DNA from: Oceanicaulis sp052055585
GTDB taxonomy: Bacteria; Pseudomonadota; Alphaproteobacteria; Caulobacterales; Maricaulaceae
Direction of reading: 5' to 3'
NCBI RefSeq assembly: GCF_052055585.1
Contig: NZ_CP170485.1
Location: forward strand, 1,426,001-1,490,000
Length of the DNA: 64,000 nucleotides
Shown here: piece after piece, positions 51,906 through 64,000 of the stretch
Layout of the letters: each line of letters starts with the position of its first letter
Position numbering within the stretch: position 1 is the first letter of the stretch
Made by a program: the position numbers and the translations under genes
The notes under the pieces: model-generated
The model's database searches: none
The model's input: the letters and a program-made list of their open reading frames with translations, nothing else
Told to the model about the DNA's origin: nothing

Positions 51906-52823
51906 CTAAGCCGTAGAGGGCGGCTTCTGATCCTCATGCGCTTCGCCGCGATGACGATCGATCTCCACGCCCAGTGCGCCGCCGAAAAAGACCGCATAGG
52001 ACGTCCAGTAGACCCATAACAGAAACACAATCAGCGTGCCCAGCGGACCATAGGTGCTGGGGTTCACAATCGTCGCCACATAGAGCGTGAAACCCTTGGA
52101 GGCGACCAGCCAGATCGAACCTGCGGTGGTTGCGCCGATGATGGACGCCGTCCAGCTCGTCTCGCCGGCCCGCTGCATGACGAAGCGATAAAGCAGCATC
52201 AGAGCCGTGATCATGGCGAGATAGGAGATCGACCATTCATTGATCAGGCTGGCGCCGAAATCGGCCGCATCACTGCCCAGCATCCGCAAGGCCGGGCGGA
52301 TCATGTTGGGGATTGTCAGAATGGCGAGATTGGCCATTACCAACAGAGCGCCGCCCGCGATCACTGCCCCCATCGCCAGAAGGTTGAAGTGCAGGATGTT
52401 GCGCAGATCCCCGCGCCGGGCGATCTGGTTGAGACCGGCGATGATGGCTTTCGCGCCGCGCGCCGCCGCAAACCAGGCGATGAACAGCGCCAGCACGCCC
52501 TGCACGGTCAGTGAGGTGTTAGACGATCCGGCCAGCTGAGACAGCTGTGTGGTCAGGAAGGCATGCGCCGATGGCGGCAGGACGGCCGTCACCTGCAGCC
52601 GGGCCACCTGGGCGACGGCGTCGTCCTCTGAGAAGACGAGGCCGTAAACCGACGCTGCCACGAGGACGGCCGGCACCAGCGCCAGCAGACCGAAGAAGCC
52701 CGCCCCGCCCGCAAACAACATCACCTCGCGCGCCATCATGCGATCAATGGCGCGGATCGTGATCTTGATCGCCGGGATTTCCCAGGCGCGACGGATCAGG
52801 GATTTCATCTTGATCAGCGACAT
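51906..52823 (-). CDS. YihY/BrkB-family membrane protein
   Basis: 305 residues, about six membrane helices. The opening MMAREVMLFAGGAGFFGLLALVPAVL, GLNQIARR and YGPLGTLIVFLLWVYWTSYAVFFGGALG match YihY (historically miscalled RNase BN). Function unproven. The hydrophilic tail ends in EAHEDQKPPS. Confidence 0.87.
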   Translation of the reverse strand: MSLIKMKSLIRRAWEIPAIKITIRAIDRMMAREVMLFAGGAGFFGLLALVPAVLVAASVYGLVFSEDDAVAQVARLQVTAVLPPSAHAFLTTQLSQLAGSSNTSLTVQGVLALFIAWFAAARGAKAIIAGLNQIARRGDLRNILHFNLLAMGAVIAGGALLVMANLAILTIPNMIRPALRMLGSDAADFGASLINEWSISYLAMITALMLLYRFVMQRAGETSWTASIIGATTAGSIWLVASKGFTLYVATIVNPSTYGPLGTLIVFLLWVYWTSYAVFFGGALGVEIDRHRGEAHEDQKPPSTA

Positions 52824-52891
52824 GAAGCGCAGAGTCCAAACCCGTGAAGAGACCTCTGGCGCCGGACGCCCAGGGTGTCGCGCCTGTTTAA

Positions 52892-52907
52892 CCCTGAATG
52901 GTCAGGG
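52892..52907 (-). terminator. Hairpin after the racemase gene, weak terminator
   Basis: CCCTGA / TCAGGG arms with a four-base loop lie directly beyond the stop of the CoA-transferase/racemase gene, followed on the minus strand by TTAAAC rather than a full T-tract. Confidence 0.35.
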
Positions 52908-52910
52908 CTG

Positions 52911-54059
52911 TCAGCCTAAACCCCCGTCGTTTTTCAGGCTTGAGATTTCCGCATCCGAGAAGCCCCAGTCCTTGAGCACCGCTTCCGTATGCTCGCCTGG
53001 AATAGGCGCGACGCTCTGAATGGCGCCGGGCGTACGTGAAAAGCGCGGTGCGGGTGCCGCCTGGCGCACGCCTTCAACCTCTACAAACACCCCGCGCGCT
53101 TTCATGTGCGGGTTCTCTGCTGCGGCTTTTGTGTCCAGGACGGGCGCGAAGCAGGCGTCCGTGCCGTCCAGCAGTGCGGTCCAGTGCGCCTGAGGCTGGC
53201 TTGCGAAGGTCTCTTCAAAAGCCCGTCGCATGTCAGGCCAGGTCTTCGCATCATATTGCGCCTGCATGGCCGGATGATCGGTGAGGTCGAGCTTCTCGAT
53301 CAGCAGCTGATAGAATTCGCCCTCAAGCGCCCCGATGGACACGAAGGCCCCATCCGCACAGCGATAGGTGTCATAGAATGGCGCGCCGCCGTCGAGCAGG
53401 TTCTCGCCGCGCGGCTGGCTCCACATACCGATGGCGTCGAGCTGATGCACGGCGCCCATCAGATGGGCTGCGCCGTCCACGATGGCGGCGTCCACCACCT
53501 GTCCCTCGCCCGTCGTCCGCGCATGATGGAAAGCCGCCAGAACGCCAACCGCGAGATACATGGAGCCACCACCGAAATCGCCCACCACATTGACCGGCGG
53601 CACCGGCTTGTCCTTGGGGCCAATCGCGTCGAGGGCGCCTGTCAGCGCGATGTAATTGAGGTCATGACCGGCAGAGTGCGCCAACGGCCCATACTGGCCC
53701 CAGCCTGTCATGCGGCCATAGACCAGCGCCGGATTGGCGCGCAGGGCTTCTTCAGGCCCCAGCCCCAGGCGTTCCATGACGCCCGGACGATAGCCCTCAA
53801 GCACGATGTGGGCGCTCTGCATCATCTTCAGGCAGGCTTTGACCGCGCTCTCGCTCTTGAGATTGAACGCAGCAGAGCGACGCCCGCGCGCCAGAACCTC
53901 GGCCGGACCGCCCCCGCCCGCATGGGGACGATCGATACGAATGACCTCCGCGCCCAGATCGCTCAGCAGCATGGCGCAGAAGGGCGCCGGACCCAGTCCA
54001 ACAAATTCCAGGACTTTAACGCCACGCAAAGGGCCTTGTGCTTTCGTATCGGTCGGCAT
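52911..54059 (-). CDS. CaiB/BaiF family, alpha-methylacyl-CoA racemase-like
   Basis: 382 residues from ATG 54059. LRGVKVLEFVGLGPAPFCAMLLSDLGAEVIRID is the family N-terminus. The catalytic pair of AMACR/Mcr is present: His132 in SAGHDLNYIALTGAL and Asp161 in VVGDFGGGSMYL. This favours a 2-methylacyl-CoA racemase (branched fatty acid or sterol side-chain degradation) over a CoA-transferase. Divergent from the PopA-like gene. Confidence 0.82.
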   Translation of the reverse strand: MPTDTKAQGPLRGVKVLEFVGLGPAPFCAMLLSDLGAEVIRIDRPHAGGGGPAEVLARGRRSAAFNLKSESAVKACLKMMQSAHIVLEGYRPGVMERLGLGPEEALRANPALVYGRMTGWGQYGPLAHSAGHDLNYIALTGALDAIGPKDKPVPPVNVVGDFGGGSMYLAVGVLAAFHHARTTGEGQVVDAAIVDGAAHLMGAVHQLDAIGMWSQPRGENLLDGGAPFYDTYRCADGAFVSIGALEGEFYQLLIEKLDLTDHPAMQAQYDAKTWPDMRRAFEETFASQPQAHWTALLDGTDACFAPVLDTKAAAENPHMKARGVFVEVEGVRQAAPAPRFSRTPGAIQSVAPIPGEHTEAVLKDWGFSDAEISSLKNDGGLG

Positions 54060-54161
54060 GAGCAAATTCGCTTTGTGACAATTTCAGGAATCAAAGTTTT
54101 GACACTGAACTCAGATCGACACAATCTTGTCGCCTCGGGTCGAGGGGGGCAGACGGGGCGG

Positions 54162-55393
54162 ATGTTTTCCATTGCAGTCATGGGCGATGACGCCAGGGCG
54201 CAGGAAACCGCTGAGCAATTGGCTCAAATGGGGTTTCAGGTCGCACGTCATATCGAACCGGGCTGTGAGGCTGTCGTCAGTTTCGCTCCTGTAAACTCTC
54301 CCCTGTCTTCTGAAGTTCTGCATCTGGCGATTGGCGATCATGACGGCGATGACGTCGCGGCGCGCCTGCCTGACAATGCCCACCCCATCCAGATTGCGTC
54401 GCGCTTGCGCGCCCTGTCTCGCCTCAAGGTTCTCGAACACACAGCGCAGTTGCGCCTGAAAAGCGCGCAGGACGCTGGCTATCAGCCCGCCCCTGTGCCG
54501 GTGAACCAGGATGAATCCACGGTACTGTTCGTGGGCGCCCCCGGCCCCTCCTTCATGCGCCTGCAGTTTGCGATGTCGCGCGCCGGCATCCAGACCATCG
54601 CCGCTTTCTCGACCTTCAACGCGTTTGATTATCTGCATGAGCGCACGTTTGACGCGGTGATCCTGAACACGCGTCCGGACGCCGGTCTGGCGCATACGGT
54701 GTGCTCGGCCATGCGCCGCAATACCCGGCTCTATCACACCCCGGCGATCCTGCTGACCGCGGATACCGACTATGCAGGCGCTGACGAGGCGTTTGCACGC
54801 GGTGCGTCCGACATCCTATCAGACAATGCCAGCAATGACGAAATGCGTGATCGGGTGATGGCGCTGGCGTCTGAACGTCGGCGTCGCCGTCTCGCCAAGG
54901 CGCGGCTGGAAGCCTGCCGCCTGCCGAGCCTGCTGGATACTGATTCAGACCTCTACAATGAGCGCTTTGGCCGCGTACACCTTCAAAGCCTGATGGATCA
55001 CGCCGCAGCCCGGCTTGAGCCGATGAGCCTGATCATGCTCGGCGTCAGCGCTCCCCAGGACGCGGGCATGAACGGTTTCGCCAAGGCGACGAACCAGTTC
55101 GCCGGCATGCTGCGCCATTGCGTCCGCGCCGAGGATTTCGTGGTGCGTCTGTCCCAGGACCGTTTCCTGATCGCCCTGCCCAACACGCCCCGGACCGAAG
55201 CCAAAATGGTGTCCAACCGCGTTTCGGCCATTGCTGAATGCACGGCCTATGAAGGTGCAGACCCGCTCAAGCCGTTCCGGTTGGAGCTCAGCCCGTCCAT
55301 CGAGGATGTGGCCGGTGAAACCAGTGCAAAGACGCTGATCGAACAGCTGGTGCGCCGCTCCAACGTACTGCCCTTCAGTTCCGCAAAAACCGG

Positions 55394-55397
<4 letters not shown>
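54162..55397 (+). CDS. popA: PopA-like receiver-receiver-degenerate GGDEF protein
   Basis: 411 residues from ATG 54162, preceded by GGGGCGG; upstream in-frame sequence is antisense to the racemase gene. Two receiver-like domains (about 1-100 and 118-240) precede a GGDEF domain (about 260-405). Neither receiver shows a normal acceptor: the second has Asn169 in VILNTRPDAG. The GGDEF active site is SQDRF (331-335), so cyclase activity is lost. The allosteric I-site RxxD is kept as RAED (322-325), exactly five residues upstream. This is the layout of Caulobacter PopA, a c-di-GMP effector that recruits CtrA for polar degradation. The symbol is given by architecture; orthology is likely but untested. 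Confidence 0.75.
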
Positions 55398-58882
<3,485 letters not shown>

Positions 58883-58947
58883 GACGAGGCGTCCTCATAG
58901 GCTTTCGCCCCCGCGCCGAAATGACGGGGGGTGTCTCTTCTCTTGGT

Positions 58948-59015
58948 CGTCATCCCGGACTTGATCCGGGACCCATGCCGCGCCCCACTGGGTCCTGACG
59001 TTCGTCAGGATGACG
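58948..59015. repeat. Palindromic intergenic element with cloverleaf potential
   Basis: 68 bases between mfd and sdhE. Outer arms CGTCAT (58948-58953) and ATGACG (59010-59015) enclose three adjacent hairpins without spare bases: CCCGGA-CTTGA-TCCGGG (58954-58970), ACCCA...TGGGT (58971-58993) and CCTGACG-TT-CGTCAGG (58994-59009). The CGTCATCCCGGACTTGATCC part resembles a short interspersed repeat seen widely in alphaproteobacterial intergenic DNA. No second copy was found in this window. Confidence 0.75.
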
Positions 59016-59027
59016 CGGAGTGTTGTG

Positions 59028-59351
59028 TTAGCTCGACGGGCCATCGCCCTGATCGGCGAGCGCTTCAAAGTCAAAAGCCTTCAACGCATCCAGTACCGGG
59101 CCGTCAAAGTTGGGCGGTGTCTCGATCGTGCCGCAGATCCAGCCATAGACCTCGGTGTCCGGCGCATCCAGCAGACGCTCGAACTCGTCCACCTCGTCCG
59201 CCGACAGGTCATAGAGACGGTTGTCGGCAAAACGGCCCATGATCAGGTCCGCCTCCTTGAAGCCCCGCCGCCAGGCGCGGAAGGTCAACCGCTTCAGGCG
59301 GTCTTGCGGATCAATGGGCGTGTTCGGATCGGAGAACGGATTATCACTCAT
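59028..59351 (-). CDS. sdhE: Succinate dehydrogenase assembly factor (FAD assembly)
   Basis: 107 residues. The RLTFRAWRRGFKEADLIMGRF motif (RRGxxExD) is the SdhE/Sdh5 signature; the protein helps covalent flavinylation of SdhA. It ends with a short acidic tail. Divergent from recG, which starts 80 bases away, a common alphaproteobacterial arrangement. Confidence 0.93.
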   Translation of the reverse strand: MSDNPFSDPNTPIDPQDRLKRLTFRAWRRGFKEADLIMGRFADNRLYDLSADEVDEFERLLDAPDTEVYGWICGTIETPPNFDGPVLDALKAFDFEALADQGDGPSS

Positions 59352-59431
59352 AAGTGCGCATATAGCGCGCGGGTGCGCACGGGTGAAGGGTGAGACTTTC
59401 CCGAATCCAGTTGGCGGGCGATGTTAGACCC

Positions 59432-61525
59432 ATGCGCCCTCAATCCCTCTTCCCGCTGTTTGCTGACCTGACCACGCTCAAGGGCGTGGGGCCTCGGCTT
59501 GCGGCCTTGATGGAGAAGGTTGCGGGGCCACGGGTGAAGGATCTCGTCTTCACCGCGCCCACAGGCCTTGTGGACCGCACGCACCGGGTGTCGATCTCTG
59601 ATGCCGGCGATGCCGGCGCGCAGACTTTGGTCACCATCGAGGCGGAGGTGGAGGCGCATATTCCCCGCCCCACGATGAAGCAGCCCTACAAGGTGCGCAT
59701 GCGCGACGAGACAGGTTGGCTGCATCTGATCTTCTTTAACGCCAAGTCTGACTATTTGCGCCGTATGCTGCCCGAAGGCGCGCGGCGGATCGTGTCGGGC
59801 AAGGCGGAACGCTTCGCCAGCGAGATCCAGATCGTCCACCCCGATCTGATCGCCGACCCGAAAGAGGTCGAGGACGCGGACCTCTTGCAGCCCGTCTATC
59901 CGCTCACCGCCGGGCTTTCGATTAATGTCATGCGCAAGGCGATGCGCGAGGCGCTCTCCACCCTGCCCGACCTGCCGGAATGGATCGACGCGCCGCTCAA
60001 AGCGCGCGAAGGCTGGCTCGGCTGGCGCGAGGCGCTCCTGGAGCTGCACGCCCCTCAATCAGGGCTCGATCTCGAACCGGCCGCGCTGGTTCGCAAACGC
60101 CTCGCCTTTGACGAATTGTTCGCCCATCAGCTCGCCCTGAAGCTGGCGCGCCGCGATCGCAAGGCGCGCAAGGGGCGAGCTCTGTCGGGCGATGGCGCGA
60201 TTGTCGCCAAAGTGCTCAAGCACGCGCCCTTTACCCCCACCGGCGCGCAGATGCGCGCGTTCGAGGCCTGCAAGACCGATATGGACTCTGCTCAGCGCAT
60301 GATGCGGCTGGTCCATGGCGATGTGGGGTCGGGCAAGACCTTTGTCGCCGCGCTCTGCGCCGCCCACGCCGCCGAGGCGGGGGTGCAAACCGCCTTGATG
60401 GCGCCCACCGAAATCGTCGCCCGCCAGCACGCCAAGGTGCTGACCGCCTTGCTGGAACCGGCGGGCGTCTCGGTCGTCGCCCTGACTGGCCGTGACAAGG
60501 GCAAGCCGCGCAAGGAGATCGAGGCGCAGATCGCCTCGGGTGAGGCCCAGGTCGTGTGCGGCACCCATGCGCTCTTTCAGGATAGCGTCGAGTTTGCAGA
60601 TCTCGGCCTTGTGGTGATCGACGAACAGCATCGCTTTGGCGTCTCCGACCGCCGCAAGCTGACCATGAAGGGGCGTGCGCCGGATGTGCTCGCCATGTCC
60701 GCCACCCCCATCCCCCGCACCCTGACCCTCGCCGCCTTCGGCGATCTTGATGTCAGCCGTCTTGATGAAAAACCGGCGGGCCGTATCCCGCCGGACACCC
60801 GCGTCGTCTCCGGTGAGCGGCTCTATGAGATCGTCGAGGGGCTGAAGCGCGCCCTGTCCAAGGGGGAGCGCGCCTATTGGGTGTGTCCGCTGGTGGAAGA
60901 AAGCGATGTGTCCGATCTCGCCGCCGCCGAGGCGCGCCATCACATGCTGTCCGAACTGCTGCCCAATGCCAGGATCGGGCTCGTTCATGGCCGCATGCCG
61001 GCGCGGGACAAGCAGAAGGCGGCGGAAGACTTCCGGGCGGGTGAGATTGATGTTCTGGTGGCCACCACGGTGATCGAGGTGGGGGTCGACGCCCCAGACG
61101 CCACCATCATGGTGATCGAACACGCCGAGCGCTTTGGCCTCGCCCAGCTGCACCAGCTACGCGGCCGGGTCGGGCGTGGCGACAAACCCTCCACCTGCCT
61201 GCTGCTCTATCACGGTCAGCTGGGAGAGACGGCGCGCGCCCGGCTCGAGATCATGCGCAACTCCGATGATGGCTTCGTCATCGCCGAGGAAGACTGGCGT
61301 TTGCGTGGCTCGGGTGATCCGCTGGGTCTGAAACAGTCCGGCCTGCCTGACTATCGAATCGCGGATCTGGCCGCCCATGCCGACCTTCTGGAACTCGCCA
61401 GCGACGCCGCCCAGTACGAAACTGCGCGTGAAGACGTGTTCGAGGGAGAGCGCGGAGAAGCCTTGCGCACCTTGCTCTATCTGTTTGAACGCGATGAGGG
61501 CGTACGCCTGATGCGGTCTGGATGA
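59432..61525 (+). CDS. recG: ATP-dependent DNA helicase RecG
   Basis: 697 residues from ATG 59432 (a GTG 14 codons upstream is possible). The wedge OB-fold domain contains LTTLKGVGPRLAALMEKVAG and VRMRDETGWLHLIFFN. Helicase motifs: I HGDVGSGKTFVAAL, II VIDEQHRFG, III AMSATPIPRTL, VI QLHQLRGRVGRG. It remodels stalled replication forks and branch points. Confidence 0.95.
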   Translation: MRPQSLFPLFADLTTLKGVGPRLAALMEKVAGPRVKDLVFTAPTGLVDRTHRVSISDAGDAGAQTLVTIEAEVEAHIPRPTMKQPYKVRMRDETGWLHLIFFNAKSDYLRRMLPEGARRIVSGKAERFASEIQIVHPDLIADPKEVEDADLLQPVYPLTAGLSINVMRKAMREALSTLPDLPEWIDAPLKAREGWLGWREALLELHAPQSGLDLEPAALVRKRLAFDELFAHQLALKLARRDRKARKGRALSGDGAIVAKVLKHAPFTPTGAQMRAFEACKTDMDSAQRMMRLVHGDVGSGKTFVAALCAAHAAEAGVQTALMAPTEIVARQHAKVLTALLEPAGVSVVALTGRDKGKPRKEIEAQIASGEAQVVCGTHALFQDSVEFADLGLVVIDEQHRFGVSDRRKLTMKGRAPDVLAMSATPIPRTLTLAAFGDLDVSRLDEKPAGRIPPDTRVVSGERLYEIVEGLKRALSKGERAYWVCPLVEESDVSDLAAAEARHHMLSELLPNARIGLVHGRMPARDKQKAAEDFRAGEIDVLVATTVIEVGVDAPDATIMVIEHAERFGLAQLHQLRGRVGRGDKPSTCLLLYHGQLGETARARLEIMRNSDDGFVIAEEDWRLRGSGDPLGLKQSGLPDYRIADLAAHADLLELASDAAQYETAREDVFEGERGEALRTLLYLFERDEGVRLMRSG

Positions 61526-61701
61526 GATATCTCTGGCGAAGCGTCTGAAATTCTGCTAGAACCCCCACAATCGATTTATGGCCAGGTTTTCGGTCACAAG
61601 CGCTTTGCGCTGAACTCCACTCCCTCCACATGTCGATGTCCGCCATATCTCCACTCGGGAGTTGTGGTGCTTAATTCTTGTCTACAAAAGGACACACAAC
61701 A
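61526..61701 (+). promoter_or_regulatory. Upstream and 5' leader region of the cold-shock gene
   Basis: 176 non-coding bases before cspA. Two small inverted repeats lie in it: AGCGC-TTT-GCGCT at 61599-61611 and ACTCCC...GGGAGT at 61619-61662. A long structured leader is typical of cold-shock mRNAs, whose translation responds to temperature; here the function is inferred. Confidence 0.4.
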
Positions 61702-61914
61702 ATGGCTACCGGCATTGTGAAATGGTTCAACTCCACCAAAGGCTACGGCTTCATTCAGCCTGACGACGGCTCCAAAGACGTGTTCGTGCACGCTTCCGCC
61801 GTTGAGCGCGCTGGCATGCCCGAGCTCAAAGAAGGCCAACGCATTTCTTTCGAAGAAGAAGTGGACAAGCGCAGCGGCAAAACCTCTGCCGGTTCGCTGG
61901 CGAACGCCGACTAA
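61702..61914 (+). CDS. cspA: Cold-shock protein
   Basis: 70-residue single cold-shock domain. RNP1 KGYGFIQP and RNP2 VFVHASAV are intact, with GIVKWFNSTKG at the N-terminus. ATG 61702 has AAAAGGA upstream. Binds single-stranded nucleic acid. It ends at a strong terminator. The name denotes the family; several csp genes are usually present in one genome. Confidence 0.95.
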   Translation: MATGIVKWFNSTKGYGFIQPDDGSKDVFVHASAVERAGMPELKEGQRISFEEEVDKRSGKTSAGSLANAD

Positions 61915-61936
61915 TCTGATCCTTATCCGATCAGTG

Positions 61937-61967
61937 AAAACCCCCGGGCCAACGCCCGGGGGTTTTT
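61937..61967. terminator. Bidirectional terminator
   Basis: CCCCCGGGC-CAAC-GCCCGGGGG stem with AAAA before and TTTTT after, between the convergent cspA and DUF502 genes; it touches the DUF502 stop codon. Confidence 0.93.
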
Positions 61968-62690
61968 CTATGCCTTGTCTTCAGTTTCGTCCGTCTCATC
62001 GGATGAGGGCCTGGTGTCATCAGGCATCAGCCCGGCGCCCGCCTTGCCCGGCTCCGCCTGCGGGATCGCGCCATCCGGCAAACGATCCGGCGTCACCATG
62101 CCAAAGGAAATGATCAGCTTGGCCGCCTCTTCCACGGTCAGATCCAGCGGAATGGCCTTGGAGCGCGGCACGAACAGCAAAAAGCCCGAGGTCGGGTTCG
62201 GCGTGGTCGGGATGAAAACGCCAATCACCTCATCGCCCTTGCCCACGACCGAGCGGATAACACCGCGACCGGCAGACGCAACAAAAGCCACCGCATAGCT
62301 GCCGGCCATGGGGTATTCCACCAGCACCACTTCCTTGAAGGAGTTCTGCTGACCCTGGAACACCGTTTCAACGATCTGCTTGAGCGCGGCGTAGATATTG
62401 CGGATCAGCGGCACGCCATTGAGCACCCGCTCACCCAGATCCAGAAGGCTGCGTCCGAAGATGTTCGCCGCCAGCGCGCCCAGCAGCGTCAGCCCCAGCA
62501 CGGCGATGAGCAATCCCATGCCCGGAATAGCGAAAGGCAGATAGCTTTCAGGATTGTAGCGCGCGGGGACCAGCGGTTTGATCACCCGGTCCACGAAGGT
62601 CACGAAGCTGTAGATCAGCCAGAAGGTGATGCCGATCGGCGCTGCAACAACGACGCCAGTCAGAAAGCGGTTACGGAGCCAGCGAAGCAC
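61968..62690 (-). CDS. DUF502 family membrane protein
   Basis: 240 residues, start GTG 62690 (GTGCTTCGC). Two N-terminal membrane helices (FLTGVVVAAPIGITFWLIYSF and IPGMGLLIAVLGLTLLGALAA), then the conserved NGVPLIRNIYAALKQIVETV, LVEYPMAGSYAVAFVAS, VFIPTTPNPTSGFLLFVP block of DUF502, and a long acidic tail (SSDETDETEDKA). Function unknown. Confidence 0.88.
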   Translation of the reverse strand: MLRWLRNRFLTGVVVAAPIGITFWLIYSFVTFVDRVIKPLVPARYNPESYLPFAIPGMGLLIAVLGLTLLGALAANIFGRSLLDLGERVLNGVPLIRNIYAALKQIVETVFQGQQNSFKEVVLVEYPMAGSYAVAFVASAGRGVIRSVVGKGDEVIGVFIPTTPNPTSGFLLFVPRSKAIPLDLTVEEAAKLIISFGMVTPDRLPDGAIPQAEPGKAGAGLMPDDTRPSSDETDETEDKA

Positions 62691-62808
62691 GTGGCGTCAC
62701 TCCATCTAGAGCGTTCAAAGCGAACGCCTGACTGAAATGCCTGTGAACAGGAGCAGAATCAAGGCGGACCCTTGCTGTTCCTCCCCCATGAGGCGTAAGA
62801 GTGTGCAC

Positions 62809-64000
62809 ATGACCGGCCCCTTCAACACCCCCTTCTCCGTCTGGCTCCGTTGGGGCCTGATCGGCGCCGCCACGGGCTTCATCGCCCTTGTCGCCCTGAG
62901 CGCCGTCGTCATGCGTGACCAGATTTTCCAGACCTTTCTGGATCCGGGCGTTCCCTTCCAGACTTATGACCGGCCGCCAGCGCCCGATTACACGCAGGAT
63001 GACGCCTGGGCGGCGCGTCCCGAGGTGCGGTTGGCCGATGAGGCCGGTCACCCGGCCGTCTTTTTCATTCATCCCACCACTTATGACGGCGGATCGCACT
63101 GGAACGCGCCCTATGATCGCCCCCAGGAGGCGGTCGAGGTCTCCCAGATCATCCTGCCCAACTATGCCGCGCCGTTTCTGGTTGAGGATGTGCAGCTTTA
63201 TGCCCCGCGCTACCGACAGGCCTCGCTCTACACCTTCATGAATAACCGCGAGGATTCGGTGCTGGCGCGCGAGCTGGCTCATTCCGACGTCCAGCGCGCC
63301 TTCACCCAGTTCCTGCGCGAGCTGGATCCTGAACAACCCTTCTTTCTGGTCGGCGTGGGTCAGGGCGGCGCAATCGGGCTGGATATTCTGGCTCGCCGAG
63401 TCGCTAATGATCACGCCGTGCGCCGCCGTCTGATCGCGGCCTACATCATTGAAGCGCCAACACCGCTTGATCTGCTGGCCGGGCCGCTGTCCACCATTCC
63501 GGTCTGCACGGATCCGAGCGAGGTCAGGTGTCTTGTGGGCTGGATTGCAGTGCGTCCTGAAGAAACAGCCCGTATCGAGGCGATCACCACCCGGTCGCGA
63601 GCGATTGATGCCGAAGGTCTGATCAGTCCCATTGAGGACCGGGCTTTGCTTTGCGTGAACCCGGTCCTGTGGACCGCGAACGAGGATTACGCGCCTGCGC
63701 GTCTTCATAAGGGCGCAGCGGCGGCGGAGGAGCTTAGCCTCAGTGACGCGCCCTCACCCATGACCAACCAGACCGGCGCGCAATGTCAGAGCGGCCTGCT
63801 GATGATTGATCAGCCACGCGCCAGCGCCCTGCGTCGCCCCGGTCGGCTGGCGGAAGACCGCCGTGTACGTCCGGCCAACCTTTTCTACATGGACATACGT
63901 GCGAACGCTCAGACGCGTCTGGACACGCTGCAGGCGATCCTGGCGGATGAGGCGCGATATGCGCCGCCGCTTGACGCTCCGGTGGAAGTCGAGGTCGCCC
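62809..64000 (+). CDS. DUF3089 alpha/beta hydrolase-fold protein lacking catalytic residues, 3' truncated by window
   Basis: Open from ATG 62809 to the right edge (at least 397 residues). An N-terminal membrane helix (WGLIGAATGFIALVALSAVVM) precedes the DUF3089 domain: AVFFIHPTTYDGGSHWNAPYD, YAPRYRQASLYTF, AYIIEAPTPLDLL, LLCVNPVLWT, NLFYMDIRANAQTRLD. At the nucleophile elbow, usually GHSQGS, it reads GVGQGG, with Gly184 in place of Ser. The C-terminal NYHVYDYNLFW-type segment reads DRRVRPANLFY, so the usual His is missing too. It may be a binding protein rather than a lipase. It is divergent from DUF502. Confidence 0.75.
   Translation, partial: MTGPFNTPFSVWLRWGLIGAATGFIALVALSAVVMRDQIFQTFLDPGVPFQTYDRPPAPDYTQDDAWAARPEVRLADEAGHPAVFFIHPTTYDGGSHWNAPYDRPQEAVEVSQIILPNYAAPFLVEDVQLYAPRYRQASLYTFMNNREDSVLARELAHSDVQRAFTQFLRELDPEQPFFLVGVGQGGAIGLDILARRVANDHAVRRRLIAAYIIEAPTPLDLLAGPLSTIPVCTDPSEVRCLVGWIAVRPEETARIEAITTRSRAIDAEGLISPIEDRALLCVNPVLWTANEDYAPARLHKGAAAAEELSLSDAPSPMTNQTGAQCQSGLLMIDQPRASALRRPGRLAEDRRVRPANLFYMDIRANAQTRLDTLQAILADEARYAPPLDAPVEVEVA

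Noticed and set aside
53106..54161. Long in-frame extension upstream of the PopA-like gene
   Set aside because: It is antisense to the conserved CaiB-family gene, reads as low-complexity His/Arg/Gln-rich protein, and a well-placed ATG exists at 54162.

Overview
This window is an uninterrupted stretch of a GC-rich alphaproteobacterial chromosome. The order lipA-ratA-cinA-ispDF-dusB-ntrBC-ntrYX-trkA-trkH-hfq-hflX-mazG, the fused IspDF, and a PopA-like degenerate GGDEF protein all fit a Caulobacter-related dimorphic marine group (Maricaulales/Hyphomonadaceae, for example an Oceanicaulis-like bacterium). The genus is an inference. I see no prophage, insertion sequence, rRNA or CRISPR array. There is one tRNA gene.

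Layout. 1-1196: 3' part of dihydrolipoyl dehydrogenase. 1296-4293: three secreted, low-complexity beta-helix proteins resembling bactofilin folds, the last two behind a tandem palindromic operator. 4411-7358: M1 peptidase plus DUF6702 protein. 7355-10098: a secreted alpha/beta hydrolase and an SdpR/SdpI-like regulator and membrane protein pair. 10224-13665: lipoate synthesis, RatA/COQ10, CinA, IspDF and a small exported protein. 13839-26212: the nitrogen/redox two-component locus (dusB, ntrB, a degenerate ntrC, ntrY, ntrX), then K+ uptake, Hfq, HflX and MazG. 26358-31761: a phosphorelay island (sensor kinase, single-domain receiver, two Hpt-receiver proteins, Crp/Fnr regulator). 31772-37021: an operon of a lipoprotein, a TonB receptor and a DUF1254/DUF1214 protein. 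37434-42548: rlpA, dac, tmk, holB, tatD and an MBL hydrolase. 42742-54059: tRNA-Ser(UGA), a VIT-family transporter and catabolic genes (CoA-transferases, FAH, tryptophan dioxygenase, serine dehydratase, AMACR-like racemase). 54162-61914: PopA-like protein, mfd, sdhE, recG, cspA. 61968-64000: DUF502 protein and a truncated DUF3089 protein.

The genes most worth attention are: the triple beta-helix locus with its operators; an NtrC whose ATPase core is eroded; a phosphorelay with two parallel Hpt-receiver proteins; the PopA-like c-di-GMP effector candidate that keeps the I-site but lost the A-site; a DUF3089 protein that has lost its catalytic residues; and a 68-nt intergenic element that folds on paper into a perfect four-way cloverleaf.

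Start codons were re-chosen from ribosome-binding sites, signal peptides and overlaps. Several genes use GTG or TTG starts overlapping the preceding stop codon. All functional calls come from motifs recognised by eye; no database search was run.
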